A stretch of DNA of 64,000 nucleotides from Leptospirales bacterium (GCA_019694655.1 JAIBBN010000010.1:1-64000); one strand, 5' to 3'. Shown: positions 8,038-15,561, numbered from the stretch's first letter. Numbers and translations: made by a program. Notes: generated by a model from the letters alone, not told the origin.

Positions 8038-8532
8038 ATGAATCCGATTATTGCTTTTGTGAGTCAATTCTTTTGGTTTTCGATCGTTTGGACGGTTGTC
8101 GTTCTTGTTTGGCTTGCCCCGGCAATCCGCGATTCTGAGCGTACAACCCAGCTCAAAGTCTGGCTGACTCCCCAGCTCTTCCGCGTGTTAGGACTCGGGT
8201 TGACCGTGGAAAATCTCGCTCCAGCACTACCACAATCCTTCGCACTTCCAACGGCAATCGGAGATTCATTAACAGCATTGCTCTCCCTCGTGGCGATCCT
8301 GCTTTTGCATCACCGGATCCGCTTCTCAATCGGTTTTGCTTGGGCATGCACCTTGTTCGGTTTGCTCGATCTGCTCATCGCCCTTCCGCATGCGGCTAGC
8401 ATTCATGCAGCCCGCTACCTCCATGGACAATGGTTTGTCCCGGCCGTCTGCGTTCCGCTTATGCTCGTTTGTCATGTCATGGCACTCAAGGCGCTCCTCA
8501 AACCTAAATCATTGGATCTCCATTCCAAGTAG
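8038..8532 (+). CDS. cassette integral membrane protein, unknown
   Basis: 164 residues with about four or five hydrophobic helices covering most of the chain (FFWFSIVWTVVVLVWLA; LTALLSLVAILLL; FAWACTLFGLLDLLIAL; FVPAVCVPLMLVCHVMAL). The ATG at 8038 has GGAGAG upstream. No family recognised. Sole gene of its cassette, reading in the array direction. Confidence 0.7.
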   Translation: MNPIIAFVSQFFWFSIVWTVVVLVWLAPAIRDSERTTQLKVWLTPQLFRVLGLGLTVENLAPALPQSFALPTAIGDSLTALLSLVAILLLHHRIRFSIGFAWACTLFGLLDLLIALPHAASIHAARYLHGQWFVPAVCVPLMLVCHVMALKALLKPKSLDLHSK

Positions 8533-8548
8533 TCACATGCGGAACGGC

Positions 8549-8758
8549 GCATAACTTACGGCTGGCCGCTCCGGTCCTCGGCCAAGGGCCTGCGGTCCTC
8601 GGATTTCGCGCTCTACGCGGAACCGGCTCACCAGTTCGCCTCGTTCCGCTCCGTCCGGACACGCGCCGCCCTTTGGGCGGAACAAACGGCGCGTGCCGGA
8701 CCGCGCTTCAACCACATTGGCGCGGGCGCGCCAACGTCGGCTAGCTTCAACGTTATCT
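8549..8758 (+). repeat. integron attC site 8
   Basis: R'' GCATAAC at 8549-8555 and R' GTTATCT at 8752-8758. The outer arms GGCTGGC and GTCGGCTAGC pair. The centre (CACGCGCCGCCCTTTGGGCGG, GGCGCGTGCCGGACCGCGC) is shared with attC 2, 3 and 11. Confidence 0.85.
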
Positions 8759-8775
8759 GAAATGGCGCAGAGGGG

Positions 8776-9495
8776 ATGACAGTGACTCGCCGCAATCTCT
8801 ACTTCATTGTTGCCGTCATTCTTGGAGCAACGCTAGCTATCTTGGGTCTGTTCTTCTTCGGCATCATATGGTTCAACGACCCTTCAATCAATGAATTCCC
8901 CGCCCGAGGTATCGACGTATCCAATCACCAGGGAGCGATTGACTGGAGGGAGGTGCGCGGAGCCGGAATTTCCTTCGCCTTTATCAAAGCAACCGAAGGT
9001 GCAGACTTCGTTGACAAGCGCTTCCGGAAGAACTGGAGCTCGTCCAGACAGCATGGCATTCTTACCGGAGCATACCTTTTTTATACCCTATGCCGCTCTG
9101 GTGCTGACCAAGCCCGCAACTTTATCGCAACGGTTCCAAGAGTTCCTGATTCCCTGCCTCCCGCCATTGACCTTGAATTCACGGGAAACTTTCGGCTCCG
9201 CCCTGCCAGCCTTGACTTTCGACGTGACATTGAAGTCTTCTATACTATGGTAAAAGACCACTACGGTCAAGAGCCCGTGGTCTACACGACCTACGAGTTT
9301 CTGGACCAGTACCCGATCTCCAAATACTTGAAGCGCCTGTGGATTCGCGACATCTTTACCCGGCCGCGCGCGGGGCTCCGCTGGGCCTTTTGGCAGTACT
9401 CCAACCGGGGCTCAATCAGTGGAGTACCCGGCTTTGTGGACCTGAACGTGTACGCGGGTAGTCTCGCTGAACTTTCCCGCCCGTGGAACCGATGA
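8776..9495 (+). CDS. membrane-anchored GH25 lysozyme
   Basis: 239 residues. Residues about 8-30 form one transmembrane anchor or uncleaved signal; the rest is a full glycoside hydrolase 25 domain, which cuts the MurNAc-GlcNAc bond of peptidoglycan. Visible family motifs are RGIDVSNHQGAIDW (first catalytic-site Asp), FIKATEG (Glu), PPAIDLEF (the DxE pair) and the late WQYSNRG with VDLNVYAG. With the basic residues before the helix the catalytic domain should be in the periplasm, where it could trim the cell's own wall or act on invaders. It overlaps the next gene by four bases in a two-gene cassette. Confidence 0.9.
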   Translation: MTVTRRNLYFIVAVILGATLAILGLFFFGIIWFNDPSINEFPARGIDVSNHQGAIDWREVRGAGISFAFIKATEGADFVDKRFRKNWSSSRQHGILTGAYLFYTLCRSGADQARNFIATVPRVPDSLPPAIDLEFTGNFRLRPASLDFRRDIEVFYTMVKDHYGQEPVVYTTYEFLDQYPISKYLKRLWIRDIFTRPRAGLRWAFWQYSNRGSISGVPGFVDLNVYAGSLAELSRPWNR

Positions 9496-9974
9496 AAGGC
9501 TATTCGGATTTCGGTAACTCGGACGTTGCAAAGGCTGCAGAGTCACTCCATCGGTTGTCTGATATTGACTCTGCCACGCGTCTGTCCAAGTTGCAACCTG
9601 ATCTTGCCGTAGCCGTGCTCTCGGCAGTGGATGTTGAGTCGGAGTGTAGGTGGCTCTCAGCACTCTTTGGTCTCCATCCAGAGAAGGCCCTCTCACTTAA
9701 GTGTCGCCTTACGCACCCGCATCACGTTCTTGATCTTCGGCCAGAATGGCGCAAGGAGTTCCTCGCCCTGATTAGCGTTCGTGTTCTACTGCCAGTCTAC
9801 AAACAGGCTGATCTTGACGAAAGAGCCGCGCTACGCGACTCGTTGTCCCTGGCCCGGGGGTTGCTGCTCCGGATCCTCGCAACTTTTCCCGGCCGAAGCG
9901 ATACCCGGTCGTTCGTTGAGAAGCTGTCCTTGTTTCTGATCAAATCGGGTCCCTCGGTCCTGCTACGGTATTGA
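9492..9974 (+). CDS. partner of the GH25 cassette, unknown
   Basis: 160 residues from the ATG at 9492, which overlaps the lysozyme stop (ATGA). No signal peptide or membrane helix. It looks helical and Leu-rich (ADLDERAALRDSLSLARGLLLRILATF). No family recognised. The tight coupling suggests translation together with the lysozyme. A role as regulator or immunity protein is possible, but with no visible export signal it could only meet a periplasmic domain indirectly. Confidence 0.65.
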   Translation: MKGYSDFGNSDVAKAAESLHRLSDIDSATRLSKLQPDLAVAVLSAVDVESECRWLSALFGLHPEKALSLKCRLTHPHHVLDLRPEWRKEFLALISVRVLLPVYKQADLDERAALRDSLSLARGLLLRILATFPGRSDTRSFVEKLSLFLIKSGPSVLLRY

Positions 9975-9988
9975 CGGGCGGGAACGTC

Positions 9989-10192
9989 GCATAACTCCCG
10001 CTGGCCGCTGCGCGCCTCCGCTACGCTCCGGTGCTCGGCCGCTCGTTCCTCTCGGGAAACATTCGGGCTTTGCCCTCATTTTTTTCCCTCGTGCGGAAAC
10101 GCGCCGGGGAGGAGAAAAGAAGGCGCGTTCCGCACCGGAACTCGGGCACATGCTCGCTGCGACCGCACGTCGGCTAGCTTGATACGTTAGGC
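9989..10192 (+). repeat. integron attC site 9
   Basis: R'' GCATAAC at 9989-9995 and R' GTTAGGC at 10186-10192. The arms CGCTGGC and GTCGGCTAGC pair in part. The palindromic centre is built around GCGCC and GGCGCG. Confidence 0.85.
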
Positions 10193-10216
10193 GAAATACC
10201 CTGTCGGGAGGAAACC

Positions 10217-10693
10217 ATGTCTTGGAAAATCGGGGTTTATGAACTAGAGCACGAGCCACAGACCGTTCGTGACGCCATTCAGAAAATCTACTCTGAGCAT
10301 CAACCTGCTGCCGTTCGAAAAGAATCCTATTCATTTCAACATGATTATGATCCCCTACCCGACAAAGACATACAAGAAATTCTAGGCGCGGCAGCTAAGC
10401 ACAACTCGCCTATTGGTCTCTATGCAAATTTTGAAGCTTTCCTGGTTAATCCCGGACAAAAACGCGGAGAGTATTTGCTGTTCTCCGTTCCAATTCTACT
10501 GAAGCAAATCACGTCATTGTTCCCTCAATTTGTCGGAACTTTTTCTACTGTTCCAGATCCGGTGCGTCAGCTGGATTCTAAAAGTATCTCCGCAAAGGGA
10601 ATCCGCTACGAAAAGGCTAGGCTAATCGCATCGGTTGTGGAGATCGCTCACGCTCCGATCGGAGATGATTGCATCGTTCGCATTTTTTGGTAA
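10217..10693 (+). CDS. cassette protein, unknown
   Basis: 158 residues, soluble, mixed alpha/beta, no recognised family. The ATG at 10217 has GGGAGGAAA upstream, one of the best ribosome binding sites of the array. A conserved-looking segment LYANFEAFLVNPGQKRGEYLLFSVP occupies the middle. Sole gene of its cassette; base composition is lower in GC than the chromosome to the right. Confidence 0.65.
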   Translation: MSWKIGVYELEHEPQTVRDAIQKIYSEHQPAAVRKESYSFQHDYDPLPDKDIQEILGAAAKHNSPIGLYANFEAFLVNPGQKRGEYLLFSVPILLKQITSLFPQFVGTFSTVPDPVRQLDSKSISAKGIRYEKARLIASVVEIAHAPIGDDCIVRIFW

Positions 10694-10712
10694 CCCCCCC
10701 GCAGGGTACTGC

Positions 10713-10926
10713 GCATTACTCTCGCAAACAGCTCCGCGCCTCCGCTACACTACGTTCCGCTACGGTACTCGGTCCTGGCACTCTCAGCAAACGGCTCACA
10801 AGTTCCTTTTTTTTGCTCGCGCGGGCGCGTGCGGATTCAGGAATATCAAAAAGCGCAGGCGCCGCGCCGTGCTGCGGACAATTTGCTCGCTTCGCTCGCA
10901 ACTTCTGTTAGCTTCATACGTTATGC
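10713..10926 (+). repeat. integron attC site 10
   Basis: The R'' is slightly degenerate (GCATTAC, 10713-10719); R' GTTATGC lies at 10920-10926. The centre (GGCTCACAAGTTCC, GCTCGCGCGGGCGCG, AATATCAAAAAGCGC, GTGCTGCGGACAA) matches attC 4 and 6. Confidence 0.8.
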
Positions 10927-11339
10927 GCAATTGGGCGAGCTCAACGGGCCTAGCCACGAACGACACCTTTACGTTCCGGTATTTCTCCTACTTCTCGATC
11001 CTGCCGTACGTAACTATCGTCGGTTCCGGCAAAATGACCGGCACGGGAAGTCCGTTGGTGATTCACTACTCCCTACGCACCTTTGAAAAAGTCATTTGCG
11101 GGGCAGGCGTGGTTTTGCTTGCCTTGACAGGCTTGGGCGCCGCCCTCACGCAAACTCTGCCCGCTCTCCTTGAGGCCATCCCCATCGCCTTGGCTCTGAC
11201 CGCCCACTACACGCTTTTGCGCAGCAACGTTTTCAAGCTCATCAAGGTATTCCGGACAGCCGTTGAAACAACTCAACCCGGTCCAGCGCGCGCAAACGCT
11301 CGCATAACTTCGGGTAAACGCTCCGCTCCTCGGGCATAG
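10923..11339 (+). CDS. cassette membrane protein starting inside the attC core
   Basis: 138 residues if it starts at the ATG of the core GTTATGC (10923). The next in-frame ATG is at 11035 and would still leave the membrane part. Residues about 55-95 hold two hydrophobic helices (VICGAGVVLLALTGLGAAL; LLEAIPIALALTAHYTLL). The frame runs about 38 bases into attC 11 before a TAG, so the last dozen residues are attC-encoded. No family recognised. The start is uncertain. Confidence 0.5.
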   Translation: MRNWASSTGLATNDTFTFRYFSYFSILPYVTIVGSGKMTGTGSPLVIHYSLRTFEKVICGAGVVLLALTGLGAALTQTLPALLEAIPIALALTAHYTLLRSNVFKLIKVFRTAVETTQPGPARANARITSGKRSAPRA

Positions 11340-11500
11340 CCCTGCGGTGCTCGGGTTTCGCCCCTCTCCGCAGAACGGCTCACATGTTCGCCTTTTCTGC
11401 TCCGTCCGAATGCGCGCCGCCCTTTGGGCTGAAAATATGGCGCGCACCGGACCGCACTCAACCACATTGGCGCTCCGCGCCAACGTCGGTTACCCTTGAC
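11302..11500 (+). repeat. integron attC site 11, right core lost
   Basis: R'' GCATAAC at 11302-11308, then GGGTAAACG and a normal centre (GCGCCGCCCTTTGGGC, GGCGCGCACCGGACC). The L' box GGTTACCC is present near 11489-11495, but the expected GTTATGC is replaced by GACGTGCCCCC. It is the last recognisable site of the array. Confidence 0.75.
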
Positions 11501-11503
11501 GTG

Positions 11504-11518
11504 CCCCCGCGCAGGGGG
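11504..11518 (+). other. small hairpin replacing the last attC core
   Basis: CCCCC, loop GCGCA, GGGGG. There is no T-tract, so it is not a standard terminator. It occupies the place where the R' core of attC 11 should be. Confidence 0.4.
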
Positions 11519-11540
11519 TAGACTCTTTGAAAATCGAAGC

Positions 11541-11580
11541 TTGACGTCAAGTGGATGATTTATTACATTGTAATACAATG
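11541..11580 (+). promoter_or_regulatory. RHH-PIN module promoter and operator
   Basis: A -35 box TTGACG (11541-11546), 17 bases, and a -10 box TACATT (11564-11569). The perfect palindrome CATTGTAATACAATG (11566-11580) covers the -10 and the ATG of the antitoxin at 11578, which lies eight bases after the -10. This predicts a leaderless message repressed by its own product. Confidence 0.6.
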
Positions 11581-11796
11581 AGGCAGGTGGTTTCAATCAG
11601 CATGGGCGATGACCTCGTCCGCAAGCTCAACCGGCTTGCAAAGCAAAAGCACGCCACGAGGAGCGACATCGTTCAAGAGGCGGTTCGTCAGTACGTCTTC
11701 CTCCAAGAAACTGCACGCATTCGAGGGCAACTACGCCCTTATGCAGAGAAGGCCGGCATATTTTCCGAGGAAGAGCTTCTTTCTAAACTCAGTTGA
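11578..11796 (+). CDS. ribbon-helix-helix antitoxin
   Basis: 72 residues from the ATG at 11578; a GTG at 11551 is possible but would place the promoter inside the gene. RQVVSISMGDDLVRKLNRLA followed by ATRSDIVQEAVRQYV is a clear ribbon-helix-helix DNA-binding fold. The C-terminal part (EKAGIFSEEELLSKLS) should bind the PIN toxin. It overlaps the toxin by four bases. A former cassette is plausible, since the module lies just past the last attC. Confidence 0.82.
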   Translation: MRQVVSISMGDDLVRKLNRLAKQKHATRSDIVQEAVRQYVFLQETARIRGQLRPYAEKAGIFSEEELLSKLS

Positions 11797-12197
11797 AGCT
11801 CGTCCTGGACACGAATATTCTCGTATCTGCCCTCGTTTTTTCGGGTGTCGCCGCTGATATTTTCGAAGAAGCTGTTCGTAAGCACGAAGTGTACCTCACG
11901 GAAGAAATCCTTAAGGAGTTCACCCGGATTGTCCAGAAGAAGCTCAAAGTCCCGAAAGCAGCAACGACTCAATATGCGAAGCATCTTCGATCAGGATTCT
12001 TTGTCGTCTCCTCCGACAACAGTCCGCCAGAAATCTGCCGAGATCCCAAAGATAATCTCATACTCCAATTGGCAGACTTCGTGAGTGCGGACTTTATCAT
12101 TACGGGGGACAAGGACCTTCTTGTTCTGGAGAAATTTGGGCAGACCATCATCGTCGATATGCGGACTTTTCGCGCTCAAAATCCAAGTCTTCCGTAG
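11793..12197 (+). CDS. PIN-family toxin (COG1569 type)
   Basis: 134 residues from a TTG that overlaps the antitoxin stop (TTGA). LVLDTNILVSALVF carries the first Asp, EILKEF the Glu, and RDPKDNLILQLA plus FIITGDKDLL the later Asp residues, in the order of the 'putative PIN family toxin' group. These are Mg2+-dependent RNases. The stop codon lies one base from the IS3 element's inverted repeat. Confidence 0.87.
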   Translation: MKLVLDTNILVSALVFSGVAADIFEEAVRKHEVYLTEEILKEFTRIVQKKLKVPKAATTQYAKHLRSGFFVVSSDNSPPEICRDPKDNLILQLADFVSADFIITGDKDLLVLEKFGQTIIVDMRTFRAQNPSLP

Positions 12198-12198
12198 T

Positions 12199-13432
12199 TG
12201 GACTTCCTCCGCTTTCGTGGACACGCTCATGCCGCCTCCTGTTTGCGGCTGAACTTCTTCGGCGCCAGGCAGCCCAGCGCTGAATGTCTTCTCTGTCAAT
12301 TGTAGAATACTTTAATATAGTCAAACAATTTTCTTTTTGCCGCGGCGAGCGACTCATACGAAGTCCGGTAGATCTCCTCAATCTTGAGCATTGCGAAGAA
12401 TGACTCCATCGGCGCGTTGTTGTAGCAATTGCCCTTTCGGCTCATGCTCTGTCGAAATCTGCCGCGCTTGAGTTCTTTTCGGAAGTCCTTACTTGCATAC
12501 TGTACGCCGCGATCGGAGTGAAAGATCAGCCCGGAAGACGGGCGGCGGCGACAGACCGCCTGATTCAGCGCGCCGAGGACGAGCTCCGTTCGCATATGGC
12601 TGGCCAGATTCCCGCCTGCGATCTGGCGACTGATTAGATCGAGCGTCACACAGGGATATACAGAGGCGCCGGTCGCCAGACGAATATAAGTAATGTCGGA
12701 GAGCCACACCTGGTTGGGCCGCAACGCCTCAAAATCCTGGTTCAGCAGGTTCGGCGAGATCCGTTGATCGTGCTTCGAGTCGGTCGTCGCTACGCGATAA
12801 CGCCGGAATTTCCAGGCAAATATAGCGGCATGACGCTTCAACCGATCGATGCGATTTTTCCCCGCCCGTCGCCGCTTTTTTCGCAGAACTTCCAGAATGC
12901 GCGGCGTACCACAGGCGCCGTGCGACTCCTGGTGAATCTGCCGAATCGACGTAAGCAACTCCGCGTCTTCCTGTGAGCGGGCCGACGGCGGCCGCTACAG
13001 CCAGTGATAGTAATCGCTCCGTGACACATTCAGAACCTGACACATCTTCTTCGCTGGATATACAGAACTGTTCTCCTCGATCCAGAAAAACTTCACTTCT
13101 GCGGTTTCAAGAAGATGGCCACGGACTTTTTTAAGATATCACGCTCCTGGCAAAGATACAGATTCTCCCGGCGCAGCCGATCTACCTAGTTCTTCAAAGC
13201 TTCCGGTTGCGGCCCGCCTTCTTCGGCTACGTACTTCTCGCGCCAGCGCGCCAGGCTGTAGCCGGAAATGCCCAGATCGCTCGCCACCTGGGCGGCCGAC
13301 TTGCCGCTCTTGATCCAGTGAGTAACGGCGTCCCGCTGGAACTGCTCGACATACCTCTTTTCTTGTTTCTCTGCCATGGTTTACCCTCTGACTGATCCAA
13401 ATTGGGGTGTCTATGAAAACGGGGAAGGTGCA
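12199..13432 (-). mobile_element. IS3-family insertion sequence
   Basis: 1234 bases. The left end TGGACTTCCTCCGC and the reverse complement of the right end TGCACCTTCCCCGT begin inverted repeats that agree at 19 of 26 positions. A two-frame transposase fills the interior on the minus strand. I see no target duplication (AGT on the left, TGA on the right). The element separates the toxin-antitoxin module from the chromosome to the right. Confidence 0.85.
12227..13377 (-). pseudogene. IS3-family transposase orfA/orfB with three stops
   Basis: orfA begins at 13377 with an HTH (AAQVASDLGISGYSLARWREKY). A TAG at 13186-13188 interrupts it before the leucine-zipper part RLRRENLYL. The A6G slippage motif AAAAAAG (minus strand, 13132-13126) is present, and a -1 shift there joins orfA to orfB. 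orfB has a second TAG at 12995-12997 inside YYHWL*RPPSAR, then the DDE integrase core (WLSDITYI, FHSDRGVQYAS, NAPMESFFAMLK). A TGA at 12296-12298 interrupts FYN*QRRHSALG. Three stops make it inactive. Confidence 0.87.
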
Positions 13433-13662
13433 TGATCGAACCGAACCCTTATGCGCCGCCGGCGGTCTTTCCTCTCCCTGACAACGCCTGGCAGCGAGTC
13501 AAGTACCGCCTTGCATCGGCTCTTCTATTCTTTGCAATCTTCGTTGGCGACCCCGCGGCAAACTCAGGCGTGACGGGACTGGGAATACTCCGTTCGGCGG
13601 CCGAGCGGATCGATTTTCAGCGCTTTCTTTCAGAACTCTTTGAGGAGCAGCCTCCCGAATAG
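13432..13662 (+). CDS. short protein fragment at the IS3 edge
   Basis: 76 residues. The start MIEPNPYAPP resembles the N terminus of many small bacterial membrane proteins, and one hydrophobic stretch (ASALLFFAIFVG) follows. The ATG overlaps the last base of the IS3 repeat. It may be a whole small gene or a remnant cut by the insertion. Not recognised. Confidence 0.35.
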   Translation: MIEPNPYAPPAVFPLPDNAWQRVKYRLASALLFFAIFVGDPAANSGVTGLGILRSAAERIDFQRFLSELFEEQPPE

Positions 13663-13845
13663 CGTCAGACAGAAAGAGGCCGCTTCGCCGCCCTGCACGT
13701 TCCCGGTTTTCGCAGACGCCCGCACCTGTATTTGATAGAGAGCGTGCTGATTGCCGCTGTTCGGACGACCATTTCGCCTAGAATCTTCCAACAGGACAGG
13801 TCAAAAGCGCTATTCACATTGGGGAACTCTTACATCTGCTGCAGC

Positions 13846-14145
13846 ATGATCCTGGAAGTAGCGATGCTGAATGTCATACCGGGCAGGTCCGAAGAGTTCG
13901 AGGCGAACTTTGCGGCAGCCTCAAGGATCATTTCATCAGCTGCAGGTTACCTCAATCACTCTCTCCGCCGATGCATCGAGGACCCAAACAAATACATTCT
14001 CCTGGTCAACTGGGAAACGCTGGAAGCGCACACGGTGGGCTTCCGGGGCTCCGCCGCTTATCTTGAATGGAAAGCCCTGTTGCATCACTTCTACGATCCT
14101 TTTCCGATCGTAGAGCATTTTGAAGAAATTGGACTCTCGAACTGA
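13846..14145 (+). CDS. antibiotic biosynthesis monooxygenase (ABM) domain protein
   Basis: 99 residues from the ATG at 13846; the frame is open further upstream, but without family similarity. Single-domain ABM proteins are dimeric ferredoxin-like barrels, some of which are quinol or haem mono-oxygenases. Seen here: VIPGRSEEFEANFAAA, YLNHSLRRCIEDPNKYILLVNWE and HFYDPFPIVEHFE, the usual order of strands and helices. No operon partner. Confidence 0.8.
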   Translation: MILEVAMLNVIPGRSEEFEANFAAASRIISSAAGYLNHSLRRCIEDPNKYILLVNWETLEAHTVGFRGSAAYLEWKALLHHFYDPFPIVEHFEEIGLSN

Positions 14146-14207
14146 ACATAGCATCGCGACGCCCCTCGGTCCGGTCCAATTTTTCACCTCACTCGACGGT
14201 CATCGCT

Positions 14208-14453
14208 TTGATCCTGCGAGCGGGAGTTGTTCGCTCCGGCTTGGCGCTTATGCATCGAGACATCGGCATTGAAGCCAATGCGATTCAATACCAGTGCGAC
14301 GCATTGACGGTAGGCATTGCATTTGTCCCGAAACATGTGGAGCTTTCACTACATTTTGTAGTAGCCTGGAATCCAAAACCGGAACGCACGCATCCCTCGT
14401 CCTGGTTTGCCGTAGATGTCGATCACCAAAAGCTTATTGATTTGCTGAGATAG
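14208..14453 (+). CDS. short open frame, doubtful
   Basis: 81 residues from an in-frame non-ATG start, no recognised family and no clear ribosome binding site. The C-terminal half (HFVVAWNPKPER, SSWFAVDVDHQKLIDLL) reads like real protein. It lies alone between the ABM gene and the convergent DoxX gene. Confidence 0.25.
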   Translation: MILRAGVVRSGLALMHRDIGIEANAIQYQCDALTVGIAFVPKHVELSLHFVVAWNPKPERTHPSSWFAVDVDHQKLIDLLR

Positions 14454-14564
14454 CGCTCCCGATTGAAGTTGCGCTGTGGCCTGCTGCCACAGCGACCCGC
14501 GCCGGAGCGCAGCCTGAACAATCATAGCTGCGCCCTGACGCGCCTGAACCCTTTTGGGGTCGAT

Positions 14565-15020
14565 TCAATTCCGATGGACGAAGAGCGCATCGACCGAAAC
14601 GCGGCCGGCGCCTCCGACAAGTAGCGTCAGCGCAATACCTACAGCCAGAATGAAGAACTCCACTCCCTCTCCGCTTTGATTGCCAAACCAGTTCATAAAG
14701 AAGCCGTGCTGGCGGTGCGCCAGAATGGCTGCTGCACTCATTATGATTGCAATCAACAGGCTCCAGAATCTCACGCCCGCGCCGGCGATCAAGAAGAGAC
14801 TGCCGAAGAATTCGGTCAAAATGACGATCAGCGCCAGAATCCATGGCATCCGCATCGTTGCGGTGAAATAGCCCATCGTTCCCGAGAAGCCGTACCCGCC
14901 AAACCAGCCCAGCAGCTTCTGAGCGCCGTGTGGCAGCAACATGATTCCCAGCGCCAATCGCAGGATCGGCCCAGCCCATCCCGCATCGGTCCTTAAAATA
15001 CTAACAGCCAGATCGTTCAC
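14565..15020 (-). CDS. DoxX-family membrane protein
   Basis: 151 residues from a GTG at 15020 with GGGGAGG upstream; the frame extends to 15101 but would cross the operators. Four hydrophobic helices and the family's LRLALGIMLLPHGAQKLLGWFGGYG segment near the N terminus are present. DoxX-like proteins are inner-membrane subunits linked to quinone or thiol redox balance. It is divergent from a MarR regulator with two shared palindromes, so control by that regulator is likely. Confidence 0.88.
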   Translation of the reverse strand: MNDLAVSILRTDAGWAGPILRLALGIMLLPHGAQKLLGWFGGYGFSGTMGYFTATMRMPWILALIVILTEFFGSLFLIAGAGVRFWSLLIAIIMSAAAILAHRQHGFFMNWFGNQSGEGVEFFILAVGIALTLLVGGAGRVSVDALFVHRN

Positions 15021-15043
15021 ACTTTTCCTCCCCTGTCCAGTTA

Positions 15044-15102
15044 GTTGACTACTCAACCATCTGCTCTTCGGGAGGGAAGTCAAATTTGGTTGACCTGTCA
15101 AC
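15044..15102. promoter_or_regulatory. two MarR-type operators between doxX and marR
   Basis: GTTGACTACTCAAC (15044-15057) and GTTGACCTGTCAAC (15089-15102) are near-identical palindromes with the shared half-site GTTGA. Their centres are 45 bases apart in the divergent intergenic region, one near each gene. This is the standard layout for a MarR regulator controlling itself and its neighbour. Confidence 0.65.
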
Positions 15103-15123
15103 TAAAAAAGATGGGCTCTGGGA

Positions 15124-15561
15124 ATGAAACGGATCCAAATGTTGCTGCCGGCCTGGAAGGCGTTCCTGGCCTTTCACTCCTCGGTCATCGCACGCATAGA
15201 GACTGAGCTGCGTGAAAGCGGTCAGATCTCGCTTGCCTGGTATGATATTTTGATCGAACTGGAAAGGGCGCCTGCAGGGCGATTGAAGCAGAATAGCCTG
15301 GCGCAAGCCTGCATTCTCACCAAGAGCGGCATTTCCCGAACCCTGGATGTTCTGCAAAAGGAGCGCCTCCTTCGGCGAGAAACCGATTCTGAGGATCGCC
15401 GCTCCAACTATGCAGTCATTAGCGAGCTGGGACGGCAACGTCTGAAGGAGGCCTGGCCGGTCTATCGATCCTGTATCTTGAAGTACTTTGACCTGGAGCG
15501 GGACGATTTAACTTCGCTGCAAACTGCATTCGTTGCATTGACATTACGATTGCAGAAATGA
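15124..15561 (+). CDS. MarR-family transcriptional regulator
   Basis: 145 residues with a full winged-helix MarR domain. LAWYDILIELERAP leads into the HTH (RLKQNSLAQACILTKSGISRTLDVLQKERLLRRE split around the wing), and the wing carries the DRRSNYAVI signature (consensus D-x-R). The C-terminal helices form the dimer. Start ATG 15124 is just past the second operator. It probably represses itself and the divergent DoxX gene; the ligand is unknown. Confidence 0.88.
   Translation: MKRIQMLLPAWKAFLAFHSSVIARIETELRESGQISLAWYDILIELERAPAGRLKQNSLAQACILTKSGISRTLDVLQKERLLRRETDSEDRRSNYAVISELGRQRLKEAWPVYRSCILKYFDLERDDLTSLQTAFVALTLRLQK

Noticed and set aside
16-11500. A CRISPR array
   Set aside because: The repeats are long, imperfect palindromes that differ from each other, and the spaces between them are whole genes, not uniform short spacers.
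16-13432. A prophage or plasmid remnant
   Set aside because: No capsid, tail, terminase, replication or partition genes occur. The lysozyme is a single membrane-anchored cassette gene without holin neighbours.
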